From contig NZ_FULE01000007.1 of assembly GCF_900163965.1 (NCBI RefSeq), positions 1 through 45,322 on the forward strand: 45,322 nt of DNA. The letters are read 5' to 3'. The notes below the pieces were generated by a model. That model was given only the letters and a program-made list of their open reading frames with translations, was not told the DNA's origin and did no database searches. Below, one piece after another: positions 24,689-35,656 of the stretch. Every line of letters begins with the position of its first letter. Within the stretch, counting starts at the first letter, position 1. Position numbers and translations under genes: made by a program. This stretch comes from Vibrio ruber DSM 16370. Lineage in GTDB: Bacteria; Pseudomonadota; Gammaproteobacteria; Enterobacterales; Vibrionaceae.

Positions 24689-27142
24689 ATGAACAGTGAA
24701 CAAACAAATCATTTTGAGCCGGAGGCATTCAAACAGAATGTCTTACATCATTTGAAGACTACCTACTCGCAAGAGATTGAACATGCCAGCTCCCGGTCAT
24801 GGTATTTGGCGATGGTGCGGGCATTGTCTGAAATGAGCGTTGCCGATATGGTCGATACGGCACAAGACCCACGGGTTCGCAACGCGAAACATGTGAATTA
24901 TCTGTCACTCGAATTTTTGATGGGACGTCTGACGGGCAATGCACTGATTAACATGAACTTGTATGCGCAGGTCGAGCATGTGATGCAGATGTTAGGCCAG
25001 TCGCTGTCTGATTTATTGGAATATGAGCGTGATCCTTCGCTCGGCAACGGTGGCTTGGGGCGTTTAGCGGCTTGTTTTATGGATTCCTGCGCTGCTCAGC
25101 AATACCCGACAGTCGGATACGGATTACATTATGAATACGGGTTGTTCAAACAGTCTTTTGTGGCCGGACGACAACAAGAAGCGCCAGACGAGTGGCGTGG
25201 CGAAGAGGGATATCCGTGGGAACGGCTGCGGCCGGAACTGACTCAGCGAGTCGGGTTGTTCGGTCACGTTGAAACCGAACAACAGCAAGGCAAAACCAAG
25301 CGCCGCTGGAAACCGGCTCAGACCGTGAAGGCGATGGCGTGGGATATTCCGATTATCGGCTATAAAAGTCGCACCGTTTACCCGTTACGTTTATGGGAAT
25401 GCCGGGCAGAGCAAGGCTTCTCGCTCGATAAGTTTAATGAAGGTGCTTATATTGAAGCGCAGCAAAGCATGATTGAAGCGGCAAATCTGACCAAAGTGCT
25501 GTATCCGAATGACAATCATGAGCAAGGTAAAGTCCTGCGGCTGATGCAACAATATTTTCATAGTGCGGCATCTATCGGTGACATTGTTGCTCGTCATGAA
25601 CAAGCAGGACGTGACTGGGAAAGTTTACCTGACTATGAAACCATTCAACTCAATGATACCCATCCGGCAATTGCGATTCCTGAACTGATGCGGGTCTTGA
25701 TCGATGAGAAAGATCTGGCGTGGCAAACCGCATGGTCGATTTGTACACGGGTCTTTGCTTACACCAATCATACTTTGATGCCAGAAGCGCTGGAAACATG
25801 GCGCAAGTCGCTGATGACGAAGTTGCTGCCGCGGCATATGGAGCTGATTACGGAAATTGACCGGCATGTCTTGAAACAGGTCGTGCAACGGTGGCCGGAC
25901 GATACCGAGAAACAGGCGAAGCTTGCGATCATCTCCACGGAGAAAGAGCCGATGGTCAGAATGGCGAACTTATGTGTGGTCGGCTCTTATGCTGTCAATG
26001 GCGTTGCTGCAATGCATACGGAGTTGGTGCAAAAAGAGCTGTTCCCTGAATTCAATTCGTTATTCCCCAATCGGATCCGCAATGTCACCAACGGTATTAC
26101 ACCGCGTCGCTGGTTAACCTATTGCAACCCTGATCTGGCAAATTTGATTCGTCATAAGATTGGTCACCGCTGGGAAGACAACCTCGACCATCTGGTCGAT
26201 TTAGCCGCCTATGCTGATAAGCCTGAGTTCCAGTCTGCATTTATGGCGACTAAAAAGGCCAATAAAGAGCGTCTGGCACAGTGGGTTTCGGCTCACCTCG
26301 GATTAGAAATCAATCCCGATGCTCTGTTTGATGTCCAAATCAAACGTCTGCATGAGTACAAGCGTCAGCACCTAAACTTACTGCATATTCTGTCTTTGTA
26401 TCATCGTCTGTTGCATGAACCTGACTTTGATATGGTGCCACGCGTGGTCTTTTTTGCCGCGAAAGCCGCTCCCGGTTATCACCTGGCAAAAGAGATTATC
26501 TATGCGATTAATCAGGTTGCCACAACCATCAATCAGGACGACAGAGTCAACGATAAGCTGAAAGTTGTCTTCATTCCCGATTATCGGGTCAGCATTGCGG
26601 AATTAATCATTCCCGCTGCGGATCTGTCCGAGCAAATTTCAACTGCGGGCAAAGAAGCATCCGGCACCGGTAACATGAAACTGGCCCTCAATGGTGCGCT
26701 GACGATCGGCACGATGGACGGTGCCAATGTGGAAATTCGTGAAGAAGTCGGTGATGAGAATATTTTTATCTTTGGTTTGAACGTACATCAGGTCAATCAA
26801 TGTCTGCGCGAGGGTTATGACCCTCACCGTTACTACACAGCCGACCCGTTACTCAAAGCAAGTCTTGACTGGCTTAATACCGACTACTTTACACCGGGAG
26901 AGCCGCACGGACTGAAGCCGGTTTTCGACACCTTGTTACGTGACGGTGACCCGTATCTGTGTCTGGCTGATTTTCGGTCTTATGTTGATGCTCAGACAGC
27001 GGTTGACCGCCAGTATCGGGATGTGCAGGGCTGGGCACGCAAAGCGATTTTAAACACGGCGCTGGTGGGCAAATTCAGTTCGGATCGGTCGATTCGCGAC
27101 TATGTTGAGACGATCTGGCATTTACAGCCCGTCAAACGTTAA
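24689..27142 (+). CDS. malP: Maltodextrin phosphorylase MalP
   Basis: 817 residues, a glycogen/maltodextrin phosphorylase that releases glucose 1-phosphate from the non-reducing end of maltodextrins in the cytoplasm. Landmarks are VNYLSLEFLMGR, GNGGLGRLAACFMDS, NDTHPAIAIPELMR, and the pyridoxal-phosphate lysine in EASGTGNMKLALNGALTIG, followed by TMDGANVEI. The bacterial form lacks the N-terminal phosphorylation extension of muscle phosphorylase. It is first in the malPQ operon; GAGTGAGATCGTC before the ATG is a weak ribosome-binding site. It works with MalQ to convert maltose and maltodextrin to glucose and glucose 1-phosphate. Confidence 0.96.
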   Translation: MNSEQTNHFEPEAFKQNVLHHLKTTYSQEIEHASSRSWYLAMVRALSEMSVADMVDTAQDPRVRNAKHVNYLSLEFLMGRLTGNALINMNLYAQVEHVMQMLGQSLSDLLEYERDPSLGNGGLGRLAACFMDSCAAQQYPTVGYGLHYEYGLFKQSFVAGRQQEAPDEWRGEEGYPWERLRPELTQRVGLFGHVETEQQQGKTKRRWKPAQTVKAMAWDIPIIGYKSRTVYPLRLWECRAEQGFSLDKFNEGAYIEAQQSMIEAANLTKVLYPNDNHEQGKVLRLMQQYFHSAASIGDIVARHEQAGRDWESLPDYETIQLNDTHPAIAIPELMRVLIDEKDLAWQTAWSICTRVFAYTNHTLMPEALETWRKSLMTKLLPRHMELITEIDRHVLKQVVQRWPDDTEKQAKLAIISTEKEPMVRMANLCVVGSYAVNGVAAMHTELVQKELFPEFNSLFPNRIRNVTNGITPRRWLTYCNPDLANLIRHKIGHRWEDNLDHLVDLAAYADKPEFQSAFMATKKANKERLAQWVSAHLGLEINPDALFDVQIKRLHEYKRQHLNLLHILSLYHRLLHEPDFDMVPRVVFFAAKAAPGYHLAKEIIYAINQVATTINQDDRVNDKLKVVFIPDYRVSIAELIIPAADLSEQISTAGKEASGTGNMKLALNGALTIGTMDGANVEIREEVGDENIFIFGLNVHQVNQCLREGYDPHRYYTADPLLKASLDWLNTDYFTPGEPHGLKPVFDTLLRDGDPYLCLADFRSYVDAQTAVDRQYRDVQGWARKAILNTALVGKFSSDRSIRDYVETIWHLQPVKR

Positions 27143-27186
27143 TTCAGTAACCGGTTAATGCAGCAACCGAATGACATGGTGTATCG

Positions 27187-27210
27187 GAGCCGGGCGTGGT
27201 GCCCCGGCTC
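27187..27210 (+). promoter_or_regulatory. malP-malQ intercistronic hairpin
   Basis: GAGCCGGG and CCCGGCTC form a perfect 8-bp stem with an 8-nt loop in the 115-bp gap. It is followed by ATTTCATC, without a proper T run. It is more likely an mRNA-stability or attenuation element than a full terminator. Confidence 0.55.
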
Positions 27211-27257
27211 ATTTCATCTTATGAATTCTTATCAATGCAATGTCATTGGAGTGAAAC

Positions 27258-29468
27258 ATGATAACAAAACCAACATTGGAGCACGTGGCTGATCTTGCCG
27301 GAATCGCCAAGTGCTACACGGATGCATGGGGCGATGAAGCAGAAGTCCCTGAGCAGACGTTGCGTCAGATTCTTACGATTATGGGCTATGATACGTCTGA
27401 AGATGCCCGACTGATGGCATCGGCTGTCAGCAAACATCAATCCCACTTGTCACAGCCGGTCGTGGTTGTCCGCGGAGGTGAGCAACCGGTCGATATTCCC
27501 CTCAGAATCGGCCGGGATGTGTCCTATGAACATTTCTCGTGGCAAATCCGTACCGAAGACCATCAGCATTTTGCGGGCAAGGTGGCAACACATCTCCTTG
27601 CCGATCGGCGAGACCATGACGGCACCGTGACCCTGCGTATCACGGGATTAACGCTGGGCTATCATCAATTGTGGGTGAAGGATCACCGGACGGGTCATCT
27701 TGAAGAGAGTCTGCTGATCATCGCACCGGCAGCCTGCTATAAACAGCCCGCGCTACTCTCGGGTCAGAAAATGTGGGGACTTAGCATCCAACTCTATACA
27801 CTGCGCAGTAAAGCCAACTGGGGGATTGGTGATTTCGGTGACTTGAAACAACTGGTCACCGAAGTTGCAGATAAAGGTGCCCAGTTTATCGGTTTAAATC
27901 CCTTGCATACGCTTTTCCCTGACTGTCCTGAATTTGCCAGTCCTTATAGTCCGTCTTCGCGTTTTTGGCTAAATACACTTTATATTGATGTCAGCTCAGT
28001 TCCTGAATTTGTCCTCAGCCACGCTGCTCAGTCGCTGGTCGGGAGTGCCGATTTTCAGCACCGGCTTGAGCAGACAAGGGCGAAAGCATGGGTTGATTAC
28101 ACTGAAGTGAATGCCCTGAAAATGACAGTGTTGCCATTGTTATATCAGGAATTCCGTCACCGCCATCTGGCACATCACTCTGAACGGGCTCAGGCTTTTA
28201 TACAGTTTGTGGAACAGGGGGGCGAGAGCTTAAAGGCACTGGCGGTATTTCATGTGTTATCCGAGACATTCTGCCAGACCGGGGCAAAGATGAACGATAC
28301 GACCCAGCCCCGGGGATGGGCACAGTTTCCGCCTGAGTATCAAGATTATCAGAGTGAGACGGTACAAACCTTTATTGAGACGCACCAGGAAGCCATTCAT
28401 TTCCATATGTACTTGCAGTGGATTGCTGACAGCCAGCTGAAAGAAACTCAGCTGATGGCGAAAGAACGAGGGATGACGATTGGCTTATATCGGGACTTGG
28501 CGGTCGGTGTCAGCAAAAATGGTTGTGATACTTGGGTGGACAGCGAGCATCAGACGCTGGTTCAAACGGTGAGTGTCGGTGCACCACCGGATATTTTAGG
28601 CCCGCTCGGACAAGACTGGGGGCTACCGCCATTTCATCCGGTCACGCTCCGGGAACAGGCGTATCGTCCTTTTATTGATCTGCTGCGAGCAAATATGAAG
28701 CATTGTGGTGCGCTGCGGATTGACCATGTGCTGGGATTATTAAGACTGTGGTGGATTCCGGAAGGGAAAACCGCCAAAGAGGGGGCTTATGTTTACTATC
28801 CGGTTGAACATCTGCTCGCGATTCTGGCATTGGAATCACACCGGCATCAATGCGCGGTGATTGGTGAAGACTTAGGCACCGTTCCGGCGCAGATGGCTGA
28901 GATTCTGGCAAGTGCGGGGATTCACTCATATAAAGTCTTTTTCTTCGAAAAATCTCAGCAAGGGGTATATACACCGCCGTCAGACTATCCTTATCAGTCG
29001 ATGACGGCTTTGTGTACACATGATATGCCGACCCTGAGAGGGTTCTGGCATGGTTCTGACCTGTCATTGGGGCAACAACTGGGTCTCTATCCCGATGAGG
29101 CTCAACTCGAACAATTGCGTCAGGATCGCGCTCAAATGCGTCATGGTGTGTTGCAGGCGCTGGGAATGTTAAATGCACAAGAGGAAGTGCGTGCCGGTGC
29201 TTCGCCAACCGACTCAGCAGAGGCGCACCGGGTGATGGATCCATTACTGGGGGAGTTAATTCAGCTTCACGTTGCTTCTGGTCGTTCGGCGCTGGTCAGT
29301 ATTCAGCTTGAAGATTTACTGGCGATGGATGAACCGGTTAATGTGCCGGGAACGGTGGATCAATATCCGAACTGGCGGAGAAAACTGTCAACCGATCTCA
29401 CCACGATTTTCTCGTCGCCGGCAATTCGCAACATGCTGGTTAAGCTGACTCAGATGCGGGCTGCCTGA
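27258..29468 (+). CDS. malQ: 4-alpha-glucanotransferase (amylomaltase) MalQ
   Basis: 736 residues, somewhat longer than the 694 of E. coli, the extra length lying mainly in the N-terminal beta-rich domain (about residues 60-150). The GH77 catalytic core has KMWGLSIQLYTLRSKANWGIG, FIGLNPLHTLFP, nucleophile Asp in LRIDHVLGLLRLWW, acid Glu in IGEDLGTVP and CTHDMPTLRGFW. The enzyme transfers maltodextrinyl groups and releases glucose, extending short dextrins for MalP. The start is supported by GGAGTG upstream. It is second in malPQ and is followed by a strong terminator shared with convergent malK. Confidence 0.96.
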   Translation: MITKPTLEHVADLAGIAKCYTDAWGDEAEVPEQTLRQILTIMGYDTSEDARLMASAVSKHQSHLSQPVVVVRGGEQPVDIPLRIGRDVSYEHFSWQIRTEDHQHFAGKVATHLLADRRDHDGTVTLRITGLTLGYHQLWVKDHRTGHLEESLLIIAPAACYKQPALLSGQKMWGLSIQLYTLRSKANWGIGDFGDLKQLVTEVADKGAQFIGLNPLHTLFPDCPEFASPYSPSSRFWLNTLYIDVSSVPEFVLSHAAQSLVGSADFQHRLEQTRAKAWVDYTEVNALKMTVLPLLYQEFRHRHLAHHSERAQAFIQFVEQGGESLKALAVFHVLSETFCQTGAKMNDTTQPRGWAQFPPEYQDYQSETVQTFIETHQEAIHFHMYLQWIADSQLKETQLMAKERGMTIGLYRDLAVGVSKNGCDTWVDSEHQTLVQTVSVGAPPDILGPLGQDWGLPPFHPVTLREQAYRPFIDLLRANMKHCGALRIDHVLGLLRLWWIPEGKTAKEGAYVYYPVEHLLAILALESHRHQCAVIGEDLGTVPAQMAEILASAGIHSYKVFFFEKSQQGVYTPPSDYPYQSMTALCTHDMPTLRGFWHGSDLSLGQQLGLYPDEAQLEQLRQDRAQMRHGVLQALGMLNAQEEVRAGASPTDSAEAHRVMDPLLGELIQLHVASGRSALVSIQLEDLLAMDEPVNVPGTVDQYPNWRRKLSTDLTTIFSSPAIRNMLVKLTQMRAA

Positions 29469-29495
29469 TACGATATCTGAAAAGTTTGAAATATT

Positions 29496-29529
29496 AAAAA
29501 ACCGGTTCTCAAACGAGAACCGGTTTTTT
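29496..29529. terminator. Bidirectional terminator between malQ and malK
   Basis: A6-CCGGTTCTC and GAGAACCGG-T6 form a perfect stem with an AAAC loop, flanked by A and T runs on each side. It works in both directions between two convergent genes. Confidence 0.95.
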
Positions 29530-29551
29530 GATTCGGCAAGGCGTCTCTGAA

Positions 29552-30691
29552 TTAAGATGCATCATCGTAAACTGTATCGAAATCCACGCCTTTTTCACGA
29601 TAGAGTCTCGGACAAGCCCGGCCATCACTGTGGAACAGATGGCAACGATTGGGTTCAATACCGATGGTATACGAATCACCGACCGCCACATCAAGGGTAT
29701 CCATTGCCCGATAAATCACATTAGCATCCGCGCCTTTCAAATGCAGGTAGACCTGCGTTTCGTTGCCGAGTTTTTCCACAATCTGCACTTTGCCTGATAC
29801 GGTGAATGTCGCGGATTCGGCACTGATTAAATGTTCCGGACGAATCCCTAAAGACATCCGTTCACCCGGACGAACCTGATCGCCTTGAACCGGAATCCAG
29901 AAGGTCTCACCATTGGGTAATTGCACCATGACTCGCTCCGGTTCCGCGGCTTCGACATTGACGGTCATAAAATTCATTTTCGGTGAGCCGATAAAGCCTG
30001 CCACAAAACGATTTTTCGGATAATGATAAAGTGCCAGCGGCTGGCCGACCTGTGCGACGGAACCCGATTGCAGCACCACGATCTTATCCGCCATGGTCAT
30101 GGCTTCAACCTGATCGTGCGTCACATAAATCATGGTGCAACCGAGCTGGCGCTGTAATTTGGTAATTTCACTGCGCATATTGACTCGTAAAGACGCATCG
30201 AGATTCGAAAGCGGTTCATCAAGGAGAAACACATTCGGTCTTGAGACCAAAGTCCGGCCAATCGCAACCCGCTGACGCTGACCGCCGGATAATGCTTTGG
30301 GCTGACGATCCAGTAAGTGACCGAGCTGGAGAATTTCTGCCGCTTCAACAACACGTGCGTGAATCGCTTTTTTATCGGCTTTCGCGAGTTTAAGACCAAA
30401 CGACATGTTGTCATACAAATTCAGATGCGGATACAGAGCGTAGGACTGAAAGACCATTCCTACCCCTCTTTTGGAGGGTTCAATATCATTGACGCGCTGT
30501 TCACCAATATATAAATCACCGGAGGTGATATCTTCCAGGCCGGCAATGCAACGTAGCAGGGTGGATTTTCCACATCCTGACGGGCCGACGAAAACGACAA
30601 ACTCACCGTCGTTAATCTCCAGATTCACATCCTTGGAAATCACGACATCATCATAAGCCTTCGATACATTTTTCAGGGTGACACTTGCCAT
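29552..30691 (-). CDS. malK: Maltose/maltodextrin import ATPase MalK
   Basis: 379 residues from ATG 30691, fixed by AAGGA 8 nt upstream and by the family start [13 protein letters not shown]; the frame stays open 18 codons more. Motifs are Walker [11 protein letters not shown]-loop [12 protein letters not shown], signature [13 protein letters not shown], Walker [14 protein letters not shown] and switch His in [12 protein letters not shown]-terminal OB-type regulatory domain follows (residues about 235-379), where enterobacterial MalK binds MalT and the EIIA-glucose protein. The last 15 residues are a longer tail than in E. coli (371). MalK is transcribed alone and divergently from malEFG, with lamB and malM elsewhere. 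Confidence 0.96.
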   Translation of the reverse strand: MASVTLKNVSKAYDDVVISKDVNLEINDGEFVVFVGPSGCGKSTLLRCIAGLEDITSGDLYIGEQRVNDIEPSKRGVGMVFQSYALYPHLNLYDNMSFGLKLAKADKKAIHARVVEAAEILQLGHLLDRQPKALSGGQRQRVAIGRTLVSRPNVFLLDEPLSNLDASLRVNMRSEITKLQRQLGCTMIYVTHDQVEAMTMADKIVVLQSGSVAQVGQPLALYHYPKNRFVAGFIGSPKMNFMTVNVEAAEPERVMVQLPNGETFWIPVQGDQVRPGERMSLGIRPEHLISAESATFTVSGKVQIVEKLGNETQVYLHLKGADANVIYRAMDTLDVAVGDSYTIGIEPNRCHLFHSDGRACPRLYREKGVDFDTVYDDAS

Positions 30692-30817
30692 TTCGATCAT
30701 CCTTAACTCAAATATAGATTTGTGACATGAAAAGGGCTCAGCCATACTCAGTAGCTGCGCCTCATTATCGGGTATTCTTTCACCTTACACGGCGACTTGG
30801 AAATAGTATCTGTGAAA

Positions 30818-30948
30818 GGATGACTCAGTGCATCCTCCTGTCCGTTAATCCGCAGGGCGGACAGCAAAGGATTAGTATCAGAGGAGGGATGAGGCCGGGC
30901 GCGACTTCACCGGTTCTGAAACCGGGTGGAATAGTGTTATCTATCACA
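30818..30948. promoter_or_regulatory. malK-malE divergent control region: MalT boxes and CRP-like site
   Basis: In the 421-bp gap between malK and malE, AGGGATGAGG (30885-30894, 9 of 10 to the MalT box GGGGATGAGG) is the best match. Further cores are GGATGA (30818-30823), TCCTCC (30834-30839, box on the minus strand) and GGATGA (31035-31040). AGTGTTATCTATCACA (30933-30948) has a perfect ATCACA half and a 4-of-6 first half of a CRP site. This mirrors the MalT/CRP arrangement of E. coli malEp-malKp. The open frame across the region (30727-31095) is not a gene. Confidence 0.65.
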
Positions 30949-31112
30949 CTTTATCTGATTTTTAAGCGATTCGGTCGCATAGATGTTGATGGGAGTCACG
31001 AAAATACCGTTATATCTCAGGGGCGTAGGGCTCAGGATGATGAGGAACGCAGCAATATTTCTCATCATATGGCATCACCTCCTACGACAAGTTGAACAAT
31101 AAGGATAAGCGC

Positions 31113-32306
31113 ATGAAAAAGACCCTACACGCTGTCGCAATTTGCACCTATACAGCTCTGGGCTCGTTGAGTCTGAGTTTAAGCGCACATGCTGCCATTG
31201 CAGAAGGACAGCTCACGATATGGATTAATGGAGATAAGGGCTACAACGGTCTGGCGGAAGTTGGCAAAAAATTTGAACAAGATACCGGGATTCCGGTCAC
31301 CGTGCTGCACCCGGATGCGTTACAGGATAAATTCCCGCAGACCGCCGCCACCGGTGACGGGCCGGATATTGTTTTTTGGGCACACGACCGGTTTGGCGGA
31401 TATGCTGAAGCGGGGTTACTTGCCGAGGTTCATCCGTCTCCTGAACTCAAAGCCAACATGTTCGACTTCACCTGGGATGCCGTCAAATATCATGGCAAAT
31501 ATATCGGCTATCCGGTTGCGGTTGAGTCACTGTCGCTGATTTATAACAAAGATCTGGTGCCTGAGCCGCCCAAAAACTGGGAGGATATCGCCAAACTGAA
31601 TGACAAGCTGAGCAAACAGGGTAAAAGCGCGATTATGTGGAATCTGAAAGAACCGTACTTCACCTGGCCATTGCTGGCGGCCGATGGCGGGTATGCGTTT
31701 AAATTTAGTGATAAGGGCTATGACATCGATGATATCGGAGTCAATAAACCCGGTGTCCGCAAAGCGATGACGTTTTTGAAAGGGCTGGTCGATAGCCACG
31801 TTATTTCACCGGATATGGATTACTCCGTATCTGAGTCTGAGTTCACCAAAGGTAAGACAGCCATGACCATCAACGGGCCGTGGAGCTGGGGCAATATTGA
31901 CAAAGCTGGAATTCGTTACGGTGTCACCACGTTGCCGAAGTTTAATGGTCAAAACTCAAAACCGTTTGTCGGCGTTCTTTCTGCCGGGATCAGCACCGCT
32001 TCACCGAATAAAGATCTCGCGGTTGAGTTTATTGAGCATTACTTATTGACCGATGAAGGGCTGGCAATGGTGAATGCCGATAAACCACTGGGCGCCGTCG
32101 CGTTGAAATCTTATCAGCAAAAACTTTCCAGCGATCCGCGTATTGCTGCCACCATGTACAATGCGACATATGGTGAAATTATGCCAAATATACCGCAGAT
32201 GAATGCATTCTGGAGCTCGATGAAAAATGCCATTATCAATGTGGTTGACGGACGTCAGTCGGTTGACTCGGCATTGGCTGACGCGCAAAAGCAAATTGCA
32301 CATTAA
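31113..32306 (+). CDS. malE: Maltose/maltodextrin-binding protein MalE
   Basis: 397 residues from ATG 31113 (AAGGA upstream); E. coli has 396. The signal peptide [19 protein letters not shown] ends near SAHAA. Mature landmarks are [45 protein letters not shown]-like [34 protein letters not shown] and [18 protein letters not shown], all close to the E. coli ligand-cleft regions. It binds maltodextrin in the periplasm and delivers it to MalFGK. It is first in malEFG. A 108-bp gap before malF fits the higher expression usual for binding proteins. Confidence 0.97.
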   Translation: MKKTLHAVAICTYTALGSLSLSLSAHAAIAEGQLTIWINGDKGYNGLAEVGKKFEQDTGIPVTVLHPDALQDKFPQTAATGDGPDIVFWAHDRFGGYAEAGLLAEVHPSPELKANMFDFTWDAVKYHGKYIGYPVAVESLSLIYNKDLVPEPPKNWEDIAKLNDKLSKQGKSAIMWNLKEPYFTWPLLAADGGYAFKFSDKGYDIDDIGVNKPGVRKAMTFLKGLVDSHVISPDMDYSVSESEFTKGKTAMTINGPWSWGNIDKAGIRYGVTTLPKFNGQNSKPFVGVLSAGISTASPNKDLAVEFIEHYLLTDEGLAMVNADKPLGAVALKSYQQKLSSDPRIAATMYNATYGEIMPNIPQMNAFWSSMKNAIINVVDGRQSVDSALADAQKQIAH

Positions 32307-32414
32307 TGGAACCGGGGCAGGTGATACTAAGCCGTCATGATTCATCCGTATGGTCGGTCATTGAGTGGTGTATCGCCTGACCTGAATTAGCTTGATTAGA
32401 TTTCAGGAAGTTTT

Positions 32415-33980
32415 ATGCAGTTCGTTCAGAAAGCAGACCCCGGCAGTTTGAGTACCGGTCATAAAATCAAGTGGATCAAATGGGTAACCCTGTTTGCGAT
32501 AGGCATCCTGAACGGTTATGCCAGTATCATGATGTATGCGCGCGGGGAAATTGCGTTTGCTTTGTTAACCATCGTGCTGACGGCGCTGGCACTCTACATT
32601 TTTGGCAGTCGGAAGACCTACGCACATCGCTATATTTATCCCGGTGTTGCCGGCATGATCCTGTTTATTCTGTTTCCGTTGGTGTACACCATCGGGCTAT
32701 CATTCACCAATTACAGCGCCAAAAACCAGCTCTCGCTGGAACGGGCACAGTCGGTTTTACTCGATCAGACCTATCAAAGTGGTCAGAACTATCCTTTTAC
32801 GCTCTATCGTGAACAAAACGGCTATCGTCTGGCGGTGCGTGACGGCGAGCAGTTATTGGCGACACCGGTATTTTCACTGGGACGCCATGTCGCGCAAGAG
32901 TTGACATTAACCCCCGTCCAATCTCTTCAGGGATGGAAAAAAGAGTCACTGAAAACGGTGATTCAGCACCGGGATACACTGGCGGGACTCAAACTGGTTA
33001 CGCCGGAGAAACAGACCATTCGGATGAATGGGTTGCGGCGGTTCTCCGCGATTTCACCCAGATATCAATTGCTGGATGATGGCGTGACTCTGCGCAACCG
33101 GCAAAGTGGTGAATTACTCAAGCCCAATATGGACATCGGTTTTTATCAGCCGGTGGATCAAAACGGTCAGTTTTATCGGGATCCGATTTCTCCCGGATTT
33201 ATCGTCAACATCGGTGCCGCTAATTTCCAACGGGTATGGCAGGATGACGGCATCAAAGAACCCTTCATCAGTATTTTTATCTGGACGGTAGTTTTTTCCG
33301 CTCTGACCGTCGGGCTGACCCTGATCATTGGCTTGGTGCTCGCCAGTGTCGTGCAGTGGGAAGCACTACGTGGTCGGTCGGTTTATCGCGTGTTGCTGAT
33401 TTTACCTTATGCGGTGCCGGCTTTTATTTCGATCCTGATTTTTAAAGGATTGTTCAATCAAAGTTTCGGTGAAATCAACATGGTGTTGAATGCGCTGTTC
33501 GGTCTGAAACCGGCGTGGTTTTCCGATCCCATCATGGCGCGGGTGATGGTGATTGCGGTCAACACTTGGCTGGGTTTTCCTTACATGATGATTTTATGTA
33601 TGGGATTGCTGAAAGCGATTCCCGAAGACCTCTATGAAGCATCCGCCATCGACGGAGCAGGGCCACTGTATAATTTTACTAAAATTACCCTGCCATTGAT
33701 GATTAAACCGCTAACACCGCTGTTGATCGCCAGCTTCGCGTTCAATTTTAATAACTTCGTGATGATTTATCTGCTGACCGGCGGCGGGCCGAATATGATT
33801 GGCACAACTGAGCCTGCCGGCTATACGGATTTGCTGGTCAGCTACACCTACCGGATAGCCTTTGAGGGCAGCGGCGGCCGCGATTTCGGTCTGGCCAGTG
33901 CGATTGCGACCCTGATTTTCTTACTGGTGGGTGCATTGGCATTAATCAATCTTCGTTTCACGCGTGCAGGACAGGATTAA
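32415..33980 (+). CDS. malF: Maltose ABC transporter permease MalF
   Basis: 521 residues (E. coli 514). Three N-terminal membrane helices are followed by the large periplasmic P2 loop (about residues 95-275), then five C-terminal helices. The cytoplasmic EAA loop, which docks on MalK, reads [39 protein letters not shown] in the late helices is a family hallmark lining the sugar path. With MalG it forms the inner-membrane channel. The AGGAAG before the ATG is a good ribosome-binding site. The malG start lies 14 bp after the stop. Confidence 0.96.
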   Translation: MQFVQKADPGSLSTGHKIKWIKWVTLFAIGILNGYASIMMYARGEIAFALLTIVLTALALYIFGSRKTYAHRYIYPGVAGMILFILFPLVYTIGLSFTNYSAKNQLSLERAQSVLLDQTYQSGQNYPFTLYREQNGYRLAVRDGEQLLATPVFSLGRHVAQELTLTPVQSLQGWKKESLKTVIQHRDTLAGLKLVTPEKQTIRMNGLRRFSAISPRYQLLDDGVTLRNRQSGELLKPNMDIGFYQPVDQNGQFYRDPISPGFIVNIGAANFQRVWQDDGIKEPFISIFIWTVVFSALTVGLTLIIGLVLASVVQWEALRGRSVYRVLLILPYAVPAFISILIFKGLFNQSFGEINMVLNALFGLKPAWFSDPIMARVMVIAVNTWLGFPYMMILCMGLLKAIPEDLYEASAIDGAGPLYNFTKITLPLMIKPLTPLLIASFAFNFNNFVMIYLLTGGGPNMIGTTEPAGYTDLLVSYTYRIAFEGSGGRDFGLASAIATLIFLLVGALALINLRFTRAGQD

Positions 33981-33994
33981 GGAGGCGTTGCATT

Positions 33995-34885
33995 ATGGCA
34001 ATGGTTCAAGGAAAAAGTTTGAAATACCGGGTCTGGGCAACCCATATTGGTTTATGGTTTTTTCTCTCACTGATTATTTTTCCGATGCTGATGATCGTGG
34101 CAATTTCATTGCGGGAAGGCAATTTTGCTACCGGGAATATCATTCCGGAACATCCGTCTTGGGAGCACTGGAAACTGGCACTGGGGTTTGCGGTGACGCA
34201 TGCGGACGGCAGTGTCACACCACCACCATTTCCGGTTTTGACCTGGCTGTGGAATTCGGTCAAGGTTGCCACAATCGCCTCGGTACTGATCGTCGCTTTG
34301 TCTACCACATCGGCATACGCGTTTGCCCGGATGAAATTCGGTGGCAAGAGTCTGATCTTAAAGGCGATGATGATTTTCCAGATGTTTCCGGCAGTGCTGG
34401 CGCTGGTGGCGATTTACGCCCTGTTTGATAAGTTGGGTCAGTATATTCCGTTTCTGGGGTTGAATACCCACGGCGGACTGATTTTCTCTTATCTCGGTGG
34501 TATCGCGCTCCATGTCTGGACCATCAAAGGTTATTTTGAAACCATTGACGGTTCGCTGGAAGAGGCCGCCGCACTCGATGGGGCGACACCGTGGCAGGCC
34601 TTCCGGCTGGTGTTGTTACCGCTGTCAGTGCCGATTCTGGCGGTGGTGTTCATTCTGTCGTTTATTGCCGCTGTCGGTGAAGTCCCGGTCGCATCGCTGC
34701 TACTGTCTGATATTAATCAATACACCCTTGCGGTCGGGATGCAGCAGTATCTGTATCCGCAGAACTACCTGTGGGGAGACTTTGCCGCCGCCGCAGTGTT
34801 ATCGGCACTGCCGATAACACTGGTGTTCTTGTTAGCGCAACGCTGGTTAGTCGGTGGCCTGACAGCCGGTGGCGTGAAGGGCTGA
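33995..34885 (+). CDS. malG: Maltose ABC transporter permease MalG
   Basis: 296 residues, the same length as E. coli MalG. It has six membrane helices, with the EAA loop [43 protein letters not shown] and the end GLTAGGVKG match the family; in E. coli the C-terminal tail reaches toward the MalK dimer. AAGGAGG overlaps the malF stop region 9 nt before the ATG, so translation is probably coupled. The last 39 bp overlap the convergent racemase gene, and no terminator is visible. Confidence 0.96.
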   Translation: MAMVQGKSLKYRVWATHIGLWFFLSLIIFPMLMIVAISLREGNFATGNIIPEHPSWEHWKLALGFAVTHADGSVTPPPFPVLTWLWNSVKVATIASVLIVALSTTSAYAFARMKFGGKSLILKAMMIFQMFPAVLALVAIYALFDKLGQYIPFLGLNTHGGLIFSYLGGIALHVWTIKGYFETIDGSLEEAAALDGATPWQAFRLVLLPLSVPILAVVFILSFIAAVGEVPVASLLLSDINQYTLAVGMQQYLYPQNYLWGDFAAAAVLSALPITLVFLLAQRWLVGGLTAGGVKG

Positions 34886-35587
34886 TGCGGTCATTTTCTC
34901 TGTCGGTGGCGGTGCGTAGCCGCCCTGACGGGTGGTTTTGACCTTCAGTCTGACCAGACTTTCACACAGCGACACCGCACAAGTGACTCCGTCGAGCACC
35001 GGGATGGAAAACTGAGCCGATAATCGTTCGGCCAGATCGACCATTCCGGCACAACCAAGAACGATTGCTTCTGCGCGATCGTCGCGAATCGCCAGCTCAA
35101 TTTCCTGAGCTATTTTGTGGGCGGCCTCTGAGCCGTCCCGTTCTAATTCAAGCACCGGAATGTCAGAAGCACGTACACGGATGCATTGTCGCTCCATCCC
35201 GTAACGCAGTAAATTGTGTTCCAGTGCCGGAACGGAGCGGGACAGCGTGGTGACAACACTGAACTTATTGGCGAGCATCGAGGCCACCCGGTAAGCGGCT
35301 TCACCAATCCCAATCACCGGTTTATCCGTGATACAACGGGCAGCATCCAGACCTGTATCATCAAAACAAGCAATCACAACAGCATCGAAATCTTGATGTG
35401 CCTGAATCGCCTGAAGCATACCGGGCACAGACATCGCTTCATCGTAATAGCCTTCAATTGAAACCGGGCCGTGTGCCGAAGTCACCGCAATAATTTCAGT
35501 GCTTTCAGAGGCCACTTGCCGGGCAGCAAGGCATGCTTTTTCAGTCATACTGGCTGTCGTGTTCGGGTTAACAACAAGGATCCGCAT
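34847..35587 (-). CDS. Asp/Glu/hydantoin racemase family protein
   Basis: 246 residues. [15 protein letters not shown] is the hallmark start of the hydantoin racemase branch. Two catalytic-type cysteines lie in [13 protein letters not shown] and [12 protein letters not shown], as expected for two-base cofactor-independent racemases. [17 protein letters not shown] follows. The substrate could be a 5-substituted hydantoin, allantoin or an amino acid; no hydantoinase or carbamoylase is nearby. The last 13 residues are encoded on the antisense of malG, a tail that may result from loss of an earlier stop. A palindrome and 17-bp iterons upstream may control it. The ethanolamine-type permease gene on the same strand ends 255 bp before its start. 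Confidence 0.88.
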   Translation of the reverse strand: MRILVVNPNTTASMTEKACLAARQVASESTEIIAVTSAHGPVSIEGYYDEAMSVPGMLQAIQAHQDFDAVVIACFDDTGLDAARCITDKPVIGIGEAAYRVASMLANKFSVVTTLSRSVPALEHNLLRYGMERQCIRVRASDIPVLELERDGSEAAHKIAQEIELAIRDDRAEAIVLGCAGMVDLAERLSAQFSIPVLDGVTCAVSLCESLVRLKVKTTRQGGYAPPPTEKMTASALHATGCQATD

Positions 35588-35644
35588 TGGTTCATTCTCT
35601 CCATGAATTCAGGAACTAGGTGGGTCTTTCAGAGCATGATGCAG

Positions 35645-35656
35645 ATTGTATACAAT
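35645..35656. promoter_or_regulatory. Perfect 12-bp palindrome ATTGTATACAAT, GntR-type operator candidate
   Basis: ATTGTATACAAT lies 58 bp before the racemase start. TTGTATACAA cores are typical of FadR-subfamily GntR operators. No GntR gene is in the window. The palindrome is seen; the regulator class is inferred. Confidence 0.55.

Noticed and set aside
30727..31095. Plus-strand open frame of 122 residues between malK and malE.
   Set aside because: It covers the promoter region with MalT and CRP-like sites, has no start signal, and its composition is not protein-like.
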